A stretch of 64,000 nucleotides of DNA, from positions 1 through 64,000 of the forward strand of contig CABZJA010000002.1 in the NCBI GenBank assembly GCA_902525935.1, read 5' to 3'. A model generated the notes under the pieces. That model was not told where the DNA came from and did not search any database. It was given only the letters and a program-made list of their open reading frames with translations. A program made the position numbers and the translations under genes. Of the stretch, positions 35,328 to 43,538 are shown one piece after another. This DNA comes from an uncultured Pelagibacteraceae bacterium. Lineage in GTDB: Bacteria; Pseudomonadota; Alphaproteobacteria; Pelagibacterales; Pelagibacteraceae. Within the stretch, counting starts at the first letter, position 1, and every line of letters starts with the position of its first letter.

Positions 35328-35879
35328 GTGAATAAATCACTTCTAAAATTCATTACAGACGTTGGGCCTTTAGCTATTTTTTTCTTCTTTTATTATAACA
35401 GTGATAAAAATTTAAAAGTTGCAATACCACCTCTAATTGTCGCAACAATAATTTCTGTTCTCTTGGTTTGGATACTGGAAAAAAAAGTTCCGATGGTTCC
35501 TTTGTTAGGAGGAATTTTAATTACTCTATTTGGAGGTTTAACAATTTATTTTGATAATCCAATTTTTATTTATATGAAACCCACTATTATTAATATTTTA
35601 TTTGCCTTAGCTTTATTCTTTGGAAAATACTTCACAAATGAACCAGTTTTAAAATTAATACTTGGAAAAACACTGCCAATGTCTGATGAAGGTTGGAAAA
35701 TTTTGAATAACAGATGGACTTATTTTTTTATTTTTTTAGCTATATTAAATGAAATTGTTTGGAGAACTCAAACAGAAGAATTTTGGGTTAACTTTAAAGT
35801 TTGGGGAATGCTACCAATTACATTCATCTTTACAGCATCACAAGTTGGGTTGATTAGTAAACACAAATTAAATGAGTAA
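35328..35879 (+). CDS. yciB: Inner-membrane septation protein A homologue YciB
   Basis: 183 residues, five or six membrane helices. FITDVGPLAIFFFFYY, KPTIINILFALALFFGKY, RWTYFFIFLAILNEIVWR and the C-terminal ASQVGLI are the conserved YciB/IspZ motifs. Needed for normal cell envelope and septation in model bacteria; biochemical role unsettled. GTG start. The last 8 bases overlap the DUF2794 gene. Confidence 0.94.
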   Translation: MNKSLLKFITDVGPLAIFFFFYYNSDKNLKVAIPPLIVATIISVLLVWILEKKVPMVPLLGGILITLFGGLTIYFDNPIFIYMKPTIINILFALALFFGKYFTNEPVLKLILGKTLPMSDEGWKILNNRWTYFFIFLAILNEIVWRTQTEEFWVNFKVWGMLPITFIFTASQVGLISKHKLNE

Positions 35880-36207
35880 TTTAAAATTAGTAATAAATAA
35901 TTCAAATAAAGAACAAAACCAAAGGTATTTTTTTGAAAAAAAAGAACTAAAAATTATATTAGACCTATATGCTAAAATGGTATCTGAAGGATCTTGGAAA
36001 GACTATGGCCTCTCAATATCAAGTAAAAGAGTAAGTTTTAGTATTTTTAAAAATGCAGCAGAAAAAGCTATCTACAACATTAGTAAAAATTTTAAACCTT
36101 CTAATAAGAATTTGAAATATTTAATAACTGATAGAAATGGTAAAATTTTAAATAATGCTTATGATTTAGAAATACTTCTAAAAAAAACAAATTGGAAAAA
36201 ACTATAG
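35872..36207 (+). CDS. DUF2794 family protein
   Basis: 111 residues. KKELKIILDLYAKMVSEGSW followed by KDYGLSISSKRVSFSIF matches the alphaproteobacterial DUF2794 pattern (ELxxILxxYgrkVAxGEWrDYai). Soluble, no signal peptide; function unknown. Overlaps yciB by 8 bases and ends 7 bases before the convergent Bax-inhibitor gene. Confidence 0.85.
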   Translation: MSNLKLVINNSNKEQNQRYFFEKKELKIILDLYAKMVSEGSWKDYGLSISSKRVSFSIFKNAAEKAIYNISKNFKPSNKNLKYLITDRNGKILNNAYDLEILLKKTNWKKL

Positions 36208-36214
36208 TTTTTGA

Positions 36215-36973
36215 TTATCTTCTTTGACCAAACAATCTTAAAAGCATTATAAATAAATTTATAAAATCTAAGTATAATGTTAAAGCTCCCATAACAGCTT
36301 TCTTGCCTATTACTTCACCTGAATCTGATGCAGCGTACATATTCTTAATTTTTTGTGTATCGTATGCAGTTAATCCAACAAATATAAGAACTCCAATGAT
36401 TGAAATAGCAAAGTACATCATTGAAGATTTTAAGAAAATATTTACTAAAGATGCGATTATAATACCGATCAAACCCATCATTAAGAATGATCCAAATTTT
36501 GTGAGGTCTCTTTTAGTTGTGTAACCATATATACTCATAGCTCCAAATGTTGCTGAAGATATGAAAAATACTCTCGTCACACTAAGACCTGTGTAAACTA
36601 ATAAAATTGATGATAGTGATAAACCCATCAAGGCAGCAAAAATCCAAAAAGTAGTTTGAGCTTTTGAAGAACTCATTTTATTTATCCCAAAACTCATATA
36701 AAAAACAATTCCGAGAGGAGCTAACATAACCACCCATTTCAATCCTGATAGATAAATTGCATTTCCGAACTCAGTTAAAGCAACTATTGATCCACTTGCA
36801 TCTGTAACTACTGACATTTTAAAAGATAGCAATGCAATGATTCCCGTTAGCAAAACTCCAGTTGCCATGTAGTTGTAAACTTTAAGCATGTAGGCTCTAA
36901 GGCCTTCATCCATCACAACAGCTTTTTTTGCTGTAGTTGATTTATTTAAAATATTGTCTCTATTGAATTCCAT
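36215..36973 (-). CDS. Bax inhibitor-1/YbhL family membrane protein
   Basis: 252 residues from the ATG at 36973 (MEFNRDNIL); the frame is open to 37009 but the extra residues are not family-like. Seven membrane helices; conserved RAYMLKVYNYMATGV, MGLSLSSILLVYTG and TAYDTQKIKNMY, the last carrying the Asp residues of the pH-sensing calcium-leak channel fold (BsYetJ family). Ends in a short basic tail, FGQRR. Confidence 0.93.
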   Translation of the reverse strand: MEFNRDNILNKSTTAKKAVVMDEGLRAYMLKVYNYMATGVLLTGIIALLSFKMSVVTDASGSIVALTEFGNAIYLSGLKWVVMLAPLGIVFYMSFGINKMSSSKAQTTFWIFAALMGLSLSSILLVYTGLSVTRVFFISSATFGAMSIYGYTTKRDLTKFGSFLMMGLIGIIIASLVNIFLKSSMMYFAISIIGVLIFVGLTAYDTQKIKNMYAASDSGEVIGKKAVMGALTLYLDFINLFIMLLRLFGQRR

Positions 36974-37045
36974 AATTAAATATATAGTAATAAATTTTAA
37001 ATTTTTCAAGCAGTCAAAATATAGGTAACAAGTACTTAATATTTA

Positions 37046-38080
37046 ATGAATTATAAAAAATTAGGAACAACTGATATAGATATTAGCACAATTTGTCTCG
37101 GCACCATGACTTGGGGTGAACAAAATAGCCAAGAAGAGGCCTTCGAACAAATGGATTTCTCACTAGAAAATGGGGTTAATTTTTGGGATACTGCAGAACT
37201 TTATGCGGTACCTCCTAAAGCTGAAACTTTTGGTCATACAGAGACGATCATTGGAAATTGGTTTGAAAAAACAAAAAAAAGAAAAGATGTGATACTTGCA
37301 ACTAAAGTTTGTGGTCCTGCAAGAGATTATATTAGAAATGGTGAAAATAATTTTGTAGGGAAGAATCTCGAAACTGCACTTCATAACAGTCTTAAAAGAC
37401 TTAAAACTGATTATATAGATTTATATCAGCTTCATTGGCCAGAAAGAAATGTAAACAATTTTGGAAGACTTGGTTATGTGCATAAAGAAAATGAATGGAA
37501 TAAATTCGAAGACGTGTTGGTTGAATTACAAAAGTATATTGAGCAAGGTAAAATTAGACATGTAGGTTTATCTAATGAAACTCCTTGGGGTGTTATGAAT
37601 TATCTCAAACTCTCAAAGGAAAAGAGTTTGCCAAGAATGATGTCCATACAAAATCCCTATAGTTTATTAAATAGGTCATATGAAGTTGGATTAGCTGAGG
37701 TGTCTATAAGAGAAAATATTGGCTGTTTATCTTATTCTCCTTTAGCCAGTGGTTTTTTAAGTGGTAAATATAGAAATAAGCAATTTCCAAAAGGATCTCG
37801 GATGGAAAGAGATTGGGATTTTTGGACAAGATATCGAAAACCAAATACTAACGAAGCTGTTGATGAGTATTTTAATATTAGTGAAAAATACAACATTGAT
37901 ATGAGTCAAATGTGTATAAAATTTTGTGAGATACAAGATTTCATGTCTAGCGTTATTATTGGTGCAACAACAATGGAGCAGTTGAAAACAAATATAGAAA
38001 GTGTAAAAGTGAATCTTGATAAAGAAATAATTAACGAAATTAATGAAATTCAAAAAAAATATCCAAATCCATGTCCATGA
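37046..38080 (+). CDS. Aldo/keto reductase, Tas-like
   Basis: 344 residues, NADPH-dependent TIM barrel. Catalytic tetrad visible: Asp in FWDTAELY, Tyr in the same motif, Lys in LATKVCGP, His in YQLHWPER. The N-terminus MNYKKLGTTDIDISTICLGT plus AVPPKAETFG are specific to Tas/YghZ-like proteins. Physiological substrate unknown. The stop overlaps the possible ialB start (ATGA at 38077). Confidence 0.93.
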   Translation: MNYKKLGTTDIDISTICLGTMTWGEQNSQEEAFEQMDFSLENGVNFWDTAELYAVPPKAETFGHTETIIGNWFEKTKKRKDVILATKVCGPARDYIRNGENNFVGKNLETALHNSLKRLKTDYIDLYQLHWPERNVNNFGRLGYVHKENEWNKFEDVLVELQKYIEQGKIRHVGLSNETPWGVMNYLKLSKEKSLPRMMSIQNPYSLLNRSYEVGLAEVSIRENIGCLSYSPLASGFLSGKYRNKQFPKGSRMERDWDFWTRYRKPNTNEAVDEYFNISEKYNIDMSQMCIKFCEIQDFMSSVIIGATTMEQLKTNIESVKVNLDKEIINEINEIQKKYPNPCP

Positions 38081-38571
38081 TTTTTAAATTAATTTTTTTT
38101 ATCCTCTTATTAGGATCAACTTCTTATTCAGAAGAATTAAATAAAATAGGAACATTTAAAGACTGGGATGTAATTGTTGTTACTAGTGGGGATAGTAAGG
38201 TATGTTTTGCTCAATCTAAACCTGTACTTCAATCTCCTAAAAAAAATGATAGAGATGCAAGATTATTTGTAACTTTCAGACCATCAGAAAAAATTAAAGA
38301 CGAAGTAAGCACAACCTCAGGCTATGAATACAACAGTCAAAATTCAATTACAGCTAGCTCTGGTAAATCAAAATATAAATTTGATATAGCTCAAGATAAT
38401 TTTGCATGGATTTCAAGTCATAAAATTGAAAAAAAAGTTGTTAGCAGAATGAAAAAGGCTTCAAGATTAATGGTTACTGGATATAATAAATCTGGTTCTC
38501 AAACAATTGATCATTATTCTTTGATGGGCTTCACTAAAGCGTATAACGCAGCTAAAAAAAGCTGCAGTTAA
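38071..38571 (+). CDS. Invasion-associated locus B (IalB) family periplasmic protein
   Basis: 166 residues. Signal peptide (MSMIFKLIFFILLLGSTSYS), then GTFKDWDVIVV and SKVCFAQSKPV, the standard IalB opening. Two cysteines (about residue 49 and the penultimate residue) could form a disulphide. Named for a Bartonella invasion locus, but the family is common in free-living alphaproteobacteria with unknown function. The ATG at 38077 overlapping the previous stop is an equally plausible start. Confidence 0.85.
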   Translation: MSMIFKLIFFILLLGSTSYSEELNKIGTFKDWDVIVVTSGDSKVCFAQSKPVLQSPKKNDRDARLFVTFRPSEKIKDEVSTTSGYEYNSQNSITASSGKSKYKFDIAQDNFAWISSHKIEKKVVSRMKKASRLMVTGYNKSGSQTIDHYSLMGFTKAYNAAKKSCS

Positions 38572-38574
38572 ATA

Positions 38575-39759
38575 ATGAAATCAAAGAAAAAGATAGTTCT
38601 TGCCTATTCTGGCGGTTTGGACACATCAATCATATTAAAATGGTTACAGGAAAATTATGATGCAGAAGTAATTTGTTATACTGCAGACATTGGTCAAGAA
38701 ATAGATAGAAATAAAATTTTCAGAAACGCAAAAAAACTTGGCGTAAAAAACATTATTATTCAAGATCTAAAAGATATATTTGTAAAAGATTATGTTTATC
38801 CAATGATTAGGGGCCACGCAATATATGAGGGTGTTTATTTGCTTGGAACCTCAATTGCTAGACCTTTAATAGCCAAAGATCAAATTAGAATTGCTAAAAA
38901 ATTTAATGCCTCTGCTGTGTCTCATGGATCAACAGGAAAAGGAAATGATCAAGTAAGGTTTGAGTTAGGTTATCATTATTTTGGTCCTAAAATAAAAATT
39001 ATTGCGCCTTGGAGAATTTGGAAGCTGAAATCGAGATCAGATCTAATTAATTATGCAAAAAAAAATAAAATTGAAATACCTAAAGACAAGAAAGGAGCGC
39101 CACCTTTTTCAGTAGACGATAATATTTTTCATACATCAACAGAAGGAAAGTTGTTAGAAAATCCAAAAAACTCTGCACCTGACTTTATCTTTCAAAGAAC
39201 GGTATCACCAGAAAAAGCACCTAATAAATCTTCAATTGTAAAAATAGACTTTAAAAGTGGAGATCCGATTGCAGTGAATGGGAAAAAATTATCTCCATCT
39301 AAATTGCTTGGAAAATTAAACGACATAGCTGGAAAAAATGCTGTTGGAAGAGTTGATCTAGTAGAAAATAGATTTATCGGTATAAAATCAAGAGGTGTAT
39401 ACGAAACACCGGGCGGAACTTTATTAATGCATGCTCATAGAGCTATAGAGTCTGTTACACTTGATAAAGACACAATGCATAAGAAAGAAAAAGTTATGCC
39501 TAGATATGCGGAACTGATTTACAATGGATATTGGTTTTCTAAAGAGAGATTTAAATTACAAAGAATTGTAGATCTAAAGAGAAGTAAAGTTAATGGATCA
39601 GTTAAATTGAGGTTATATAAAGGGAATGTTATTATTCATTCAAGAATAACTAAAAGTTCAGCTTATTCTATGAAAAAAGTTTCATTTGAAGAAAATAAAA
39701 CTTTTAATAAATCAAATGTTGAAAGATTTATTAATTTTCACAAGAAAAAATTAAAATAA
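38575..39759 (+). CDS. argG: Argininosuccinate synthase
   Basis: 394 residues, full length. ATP pyrophosphatase loop AYSGGLDTSIILKWL, citrulline/aspartate region SHGSTGKGNDQVRFEL, and APWRIWKLKSRSDLI. Joins citrulline and aspartate in arginine synthesis. It begins 3 bases after the ialB stop, so these are probably co-transcribed by compactness rather than function. Confidence 0.97.
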   Translation: MKSKKKIVLAYSGGLDTSIILKWLQENYDAEVICYTADIGQEIDRNKIFRNAKKLGVKNIIIQDLKDIFVKDYVYPMIRGHAIYEGVYLLGTSIARPLIAKDQIRIAKKFNASAVSHGSTGKGNDQVRFELGYHYFGPKIKIIAPWRIWKLKSRSDLINYAKKNKIEIPKDKKGAPPFSVDDNIFHTSTEGKLLENPKNSAPDFIFQRTVSPEKAPNKSSIVKIDFKSGDPIAVNGKKLSPSKLLGKLNDIAGKNAVGRVDLVENRFIGIKSRGVYETPGGTLLMHAHRAIESVTLDKDTMHKKEKVMPRYAELIYNGYWFSKERFKLQRIVDLKRSKVNGSVKLRLYKGNVIIHSRITKSSAYSMKKVSFEENKTFNKSNVERFINFHKKKLK

Positions 39760-39765
39760 AATATC

Positions 39766-40908
39766 ATGAATTTTGAACCAAGTCGGGCGCAAGCCACTAA
39801 TAAACTAGATAATTTTGTTGAAAATAATCTTTCTGAATATTCAAGATTGAGAAATTTTGATTTTGGTCCAGATAAAAGATCAAATATATCTTGTATTTCT
39901 CCATATATATCTCATGGAATATTAAATGAATTAGAAGTTATAGATAAAGCCTTAGAGAAATTTTCATTTTCTAAAAATGAAAAATTTATTCAGGAGGTTT
40001 TGTGGCGTACTTATTGGAAAGGATGGTTAGAATTAAGGCCTAATGTATGGACAGATTACCTAACAGAACTAAAAATTATAAGAGAAGAATACAAAGATAA
40101 TAAAGAATACTTAAATGCCATTGATGGAAATGCAAATATAGAATGTTTTAATGAATGGGTTAAAGAATTAAAAAAATTTAATTACCTTCATAATCATACA
40201 AGAATGTGGTTTGCCAGTATCTGGATTTTTACTTTAAATTTACCTTGGCAATTAGGAGCTGAATTTTTTATGAAGCATCTCTATGATGGAGATGCAGCAT
40301 CTAATACATTGGGATGGAGATGGGTTGCTGGGATACAAACACAAGGTAAACATTATTTGGCAAGTGAATGGAATATAAAAAAATTTACTAACAATAGATT
40401 TAATAATATTAATTTAAATGAAAATGCACCACCTAAAGTTAGCGAGAAAATGTATAAGGCTGTCTTAAAAGATTTTAGTAATCCAGCAAGTTTGGATGAG
40501 CAAAATTTAATTATTTTTGAAAATAATCTTTCTTTTGAGTTCACTGATTTCAAAGACCATAAATTTAAAAAGATTTATTTAGTTAATAATAATAACGACA
40601 GTAGAAATATTAAACTTAGTGAAAAAACATTGAAATTTAAGACTAATTTAATTCAGGATCAAAAAAGAAGGTTGGATCAAAAATCTTTGGATTGTGAAAT
40701 TATTGATATTGGTAGCCTTAAAACAATTGAGAATAGTTATTTTTTATATCCTTGTGTTGGAGAAAATTTAGATTTTCTAACTTCTCAAGGAATAAATAAT
40801 ATAAAATTTCTTTATCGTAATTTAGACCGAAGTTCTTGGAAATATTGCAATAAAGGTTTTTTTAATTTCAAAAAGTATATACCAACTATAATTAAAGAAT
40901 TTTTTTAA
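39766..40908 (+). CDS. Photolyase/cryptochrome FAD-domain protein lacking the N-terminal antenna domain
   Basis: 380 residues. Residues about 1-215 match the helical FAD-binding domain of photolyases: SPYISHGILNE, EVLWRTYWKGWLE, LHNHTRMWFASIWIFTLNLP, YDGDAASNTLGWRWVAG and GKHYLASEWNIKKFT. The usual N-terminal Rossmann (antenna-binding) domain is absent. Instead about 150 residues follow the FAD domain, with beta/alpha-like stretches (KKIYLVNNNND, CEIIDIGSLKTI, NSYFLYPCVGENLDFL) that I cannot place; they may be a relocated, degenerate alpha/beta domain. Could be a DNA-repair photolyase or a photoreceptor. Six bases after argG. Confidence 0.82.
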   Translation: MNFEPSRAQATNKLDNFVENNLSEYSRLRNFDFGPDKRSNISCISPYISHGILNELEVIDKALEKFSFSKNEKFIQEVLWRTYWKGWLELRPNVWTDYLTELKIIREEYKDNKEYLNAIDGNANIECFNEWVKELKKFNYLHNHTRMWFASIWIFTLNLPWQLGAEFFMKHLYDGDAASNTLGWRWVAGIQTQGKHYLASEWNIKKFTNNRFNNINLNENAPPKVSEKMYKAVLKDFSNPASLDEQNLIIFENNLSFEFTDFKDHKFKKIYLVNNNNDSRNIKLSEKTLKFKTNLIQDQKRRLDQKSLDCEIIDIGSLKTIENSYFLYPCVGENLDFLTSQGINNIKFLYRNLDRSSWKYCNKGFFNFKKYIPTIIKEFF

Positions 40909-40949
40909 AGAACTATTGTAAATTATCAAAATTATGTGATAATAATAAT

Positions 40950-41180
40950 ATGAGTAACTTGCAAGTTCTTGAAATTATTGAAAATCTTAAAGGTAGAAGA
41001 AATTACGAAGAAAAGAAAGCTTCAAAATTGGGTTTCAACTCCCTTTATGCGTACATTGAAAGTAAATTATTAAAAGAGAAAGAAGCTGAAGCAGCAAAAA
41101 TTCTTGAACAATCAGCTGCTAAGGAAGAAATGATTGAGGAAAAAAAACTAGAGAAAAAGAAAAGCTGCTCTTGTTGTTAA
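40950..41180 (+). CDS. Small charged protein ending in CSCC, function unknown
   Basis: 76 residues, not a family I know. N-terminal MSNLQVLEIIENLKGRRNYE is followed by LGFNSLYAYIESKLLKEKEA and a Lys/Glu/Ala-rich helix likely to be a coiled coil, ending KKKSCSCC. The terminal cysteines might bind metal or be modified. It ends exactly where the convergent DUF2256 gene ends (stop codons at 41178-41180 and 41181-41183), with no spacing. Confidence 0.6.
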   Translation: MSNLQVLEIIENLKGRRNYEEKKASKLGFNSLYAYIESKLLKEKEAEAAKILEQSAAKEEMIEEKKLEKKKSCSCC

Positions 41181-41309
41181 TTAGTTATTTTTTGAACATT
41201 TCTTAGAACAATATTTCACTTTATCCCAGTTTAATTTCCATTTTTTTCTCCAAGTAAAAGGTCTCTTACATGCAGGGCAAATTTTTGTGGGTAAATTTTC
41301 TTTTCTCAC
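41181..41309 (-). CDS. DUF2256 small zinc-ribbon-like protein
   Basis: 42 residues, too short to be caught by ordinary length cut-offs. Translation from GTG at 41309 contains KICPACKRPFTWRKKWKLNW and KYCSKKCSKN: two Cys-x2/3-Cys pairs and the RPFxWRKKW core of DUF2256. I recall DUF2256 proteins beside or fused to photolyase-related genes, and here the GTG overlaps the stop of such a gene (TAGTG), so the pair is translationally coupled. Likely a zinc-binding accessory protein of the photolyase relative (inference). Confidence 0.88.
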   Translation of the reverse strand: MRKENLPTKICPACKRPFTWRKKWKLNWDKVKYCSKKCSKNN

Positions 41310-42799
41310 TATGCAGTATTTTGTTTAATAAATTTTTCTGCCTCAGCTAAAATTAATTTTTTTCTATCAGGTTTCATTTTATCGAAAATTCTAACCATCA
41401 TGGATAGTCTAGGATTTTTTAAGAAGAAAGCTCTATTTCTATTTATGAATCTCCAATAAAGACCATCCATGGTATTGCACCATTCTCCTTTTTTAAAATC
41501 CATCATTTTCATGAAATAAGCAGAGCCACAAATATATGGTTTTGTTGCAAATATTCCTCCATCACTGAAAAGCCCCATTCCATAAACATTCGGGACCATT
41601 ACCCAGTCAGAGGAATCTACAAACATTTCCATAAACCATTTGTAAACATACGTTGGCTTCACCTCACATAAATTCATTATGTTTGATAAAATCATTAACC
41701 TTTCAATATGATGTGACCAACCATAATTCACTGCATTTTTAATAGCATAATCTAGAGGTGGTAATCCTGTTGTTCCTTCGTACCATGAGTTTTTCATTTT
41801 TCTATTTTGTTTAAAAAAATTTCTAGTTTCCATTTCTTTTGAATAGCTTTGATAAATACCCCTCATAAATTCTCTCCATCCGATTACTTGACGAATATAA
41901 CCCTCTAAGGAATTTAATCTTATTTTATTTTTATTGTGAAAATCTAAAACTTTTTTAATTATAAATTCTGGAGTGATAAGACCTAAATTGATATAAGGAC
42001 TTAAAGCACTATGAAATAATATATTGTCTTTCTGATCAACTGCATCTTCATAATCCCCAAATAAATTTGATTTCTCTTTAATAAAAAAATTTAATAATTT
42101 AATTACATCATCATATTCCGTAGCAAGCCAAAAGTCTTTCGTATTACCTGGGTGACTTTTAAAATTTTTATCAACTAAAATTTTTAATTTTTTAGTATGA
42201 ACAGTCTCAGTAATTTTAGGAAATTTGGGTATAGATATATTTTTTGGAAGTTTATTTCGATTTTCTTCGTCAAAACTCCATTTGCCTCCTTCTGGATTAC
42301 CATCTTTTTTCATGAGTATATCCAAATCTCTTCTAGTCTCTTTATAAAAAACTGCCATAAAAGGTTTTTTTGATTTTGATAAATAATCTTTAAATTTTTC
42401 TCTTGAATTCAAAAACATTGGTGTTTGAATAATATTCCATTTAATTTTTTCTTTTTTTAAAAAATTGGTAATTTTATTTTCAAAAAACTTATCCTCAATT
42501 TCGAAACTTGAAATTTCTTTAATTTTCTTTGCTTTAATTATTTTTTTTAATTTTTCTGTGTAATCCAGCTTGAAAAATTTATCCTCGATCGAAGAATATT
42601 CTAATTGAAATTTATTTTTTTTTAGTCTATCTGCGTGAGATCGCATGCAAGATAAAAATAATAATATCTTTTGTTTATGGTGCTTTTCGTATGTGCACAG
42701 CTGATAATCTTCAGCCATGAAGAAAAAGTGGTCTTTTTTGTACTTTTCTAGATATTTCTGGGAGAAAAGCTGATTTCCAAGTAGAAAAAATAATTTCAT
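41309..42799 (-). CDS. Cryptochrome/photolyase-related protein (DPRP, FeS-BCP-like)
   Basis: 496 residues. PF04244-type: N-terminal LLGNQLFSQKYLEKYKKD and MRSHADRLKK, FAD-domain motifs REFMRGIYQSYSK, GWSHHIERLMILSN, WVMVPNVYGMGLFSDGGIFA, ATKPYICGSAYFMKM. Such proteins (PhrB, CryB) repair (6-4) photoproducts or act as light sensors and usually bind a 4Fe-4S cluster. Here the region that normally carries the Cys-x2-Cys pair after MSDY is shortened (MMDFKKGEWCNTMD before LYW), so the cluster ligands are largely missing. Divergent from the SDR gene by 27 bases. Confidence 0.9.
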   Translation of the reverse strand: MKLFFLLGNQLFSQKYLEKYKKDHFFFMAEDYQLCTYEKHHKQKILLFLSCMRSHADRLKKNKFQLEYSSIEDKFFKLDYTEKLKKIIKAKKIKEISSFEIEDKFFENKITNFLKKEKIKWNIIQTPMFLNSREKFKDYLSKSKKPFMAVFYKETRRDLDILMKKDGNPEGGKWSFDEENRNKLPKNISIPKFPKITETVHTKKLKILVDKNFKSHPGNTKDFWLATEYDDVIKLLNFFIKEKSNLFGDYEDAVDQKDNILFHSALSPYINLGLITPEFIIKKVLDFHNKNKIRLNSLEGYIRQVIGWREFMRGIYQSYSKEMETRNFFKQNRKMKNSWYEGTTGLPPLDYAIKNAVNYGWSHHIERLMILSNIMNLCEVKPTYVYKWFMEMFVDSSDWVMVPNVYGMGLFSDGGIFATKPYICGSAYFMKMMDFKKGEWCNTMDGLYWRFINRNRAFFLKNPRLSMMVRIFDKMKPDRKKLILAEAEKFIKQNTA

Positions 42800-42826
42800 T
42801 AACTATATATAACCCTTTAAAAATTT

Positions 42827-43537
42827 ATGTCAGAAAAATATTTAGTAATAGGTGCGACAGGATCTATCGGATCTAATTTAGCCGAACAGTTATACGCAGC
42901 TGGCAAAGAAGTACATTTAGTTGGTAGGGATGAAGAAAGAACAAAATCTTTATCTGAAAAACTAAATTGCAAATATACAATTTCTGATGTCTTAGAAAAT
43001 AGTTTTGTTGAAAAGATTAAGTCCGAAATAGATGATATAAAAGGTGTAGCTTATTGTGTTGGTTCAATTGATTTAAAACCTTTGAGAATGGTTTCCGAGC
43101 AAGATTTTACAAAATGTATGAAACTAAATTTATATTCTGCAGTAGATTTAATCAAAGGTTATCAAGAAAGTTTAAAAAAAAATAAAGGATCGATTGTCTT
43201 GTTTTCAACTGTAGCTGCTCGAAGAGGTTTTACAAATCATTCAATTATTGCATCGACAAAAGCTGCTGTTGAAGGATTAACTGTTTCTTTAGCAGCAGAA
43301 TTTGCTCCTAATATTAGAGTAAATTGCATTGCACCAAGTTTAACTAATTCAAAAATAGCTGAACCAATGTTAAAAAATAAAGCAATAGCTGATGGTATTG
43401 CGAGAGCTCATCCATTAAAGAGACTTGGAGAAGGTAAAGACTCAGCTTCGCTTGCAAAATTTTTAATAACTGAAGAAAGTTCTTGGGTTACAGGACAAAT
43501 TATTGCTGTCGATGGTGGTAGATCAAAACTTTCATAG
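42827..43537 (+). CDS. Short-chain dehydrogenase/reductase family protein with atypical active site
   Basis: 236 residues, Rossmann fold: GATGSIGSNLAEQL cofactor loop, Ser in VLFSTVAARRG, C-terminal GQIIAVDGGRSKL. The YxxxK motif reads HSIIASTK, so the catalytic Tyr position is Ile while the Lys is kept. Either catalytically altered or a binding/regulatory protein. Adjacent to two photolyase-like genes and to the PQQ-type dehydrogenase. Confidence 0.88.
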   Translation: MSEKYLVIGATGSIGSNLAEQLYAAGKEVHLVGRDEERTKSLSEKLNCKYTISDVLENSFVEKIKSEIDDIKGVAYCVGSIDLKPLRMVSEQDFTKCMKLNLYSAVDLIKGYQESLKKNKGSIVLFSTVAARRGFTNHSIIASTKAAVEGLTVSLAAEFAPNIRVNCIAPSLTNSKIAEPMLKNKAIADGIARAHPLKRLGEGKDSASLAKFLITEESSWVTGQIIAVDGGRSKLS

Positions 43538-43538
43538 A

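Noticed and set aside
37163..38053. Minus-strand frames inside the aldo/keto reductase gene
   Set aside because: Shadows of a clear, full-length reductase; Phe/Cys/Ile-rich composition typical of antisense reading.
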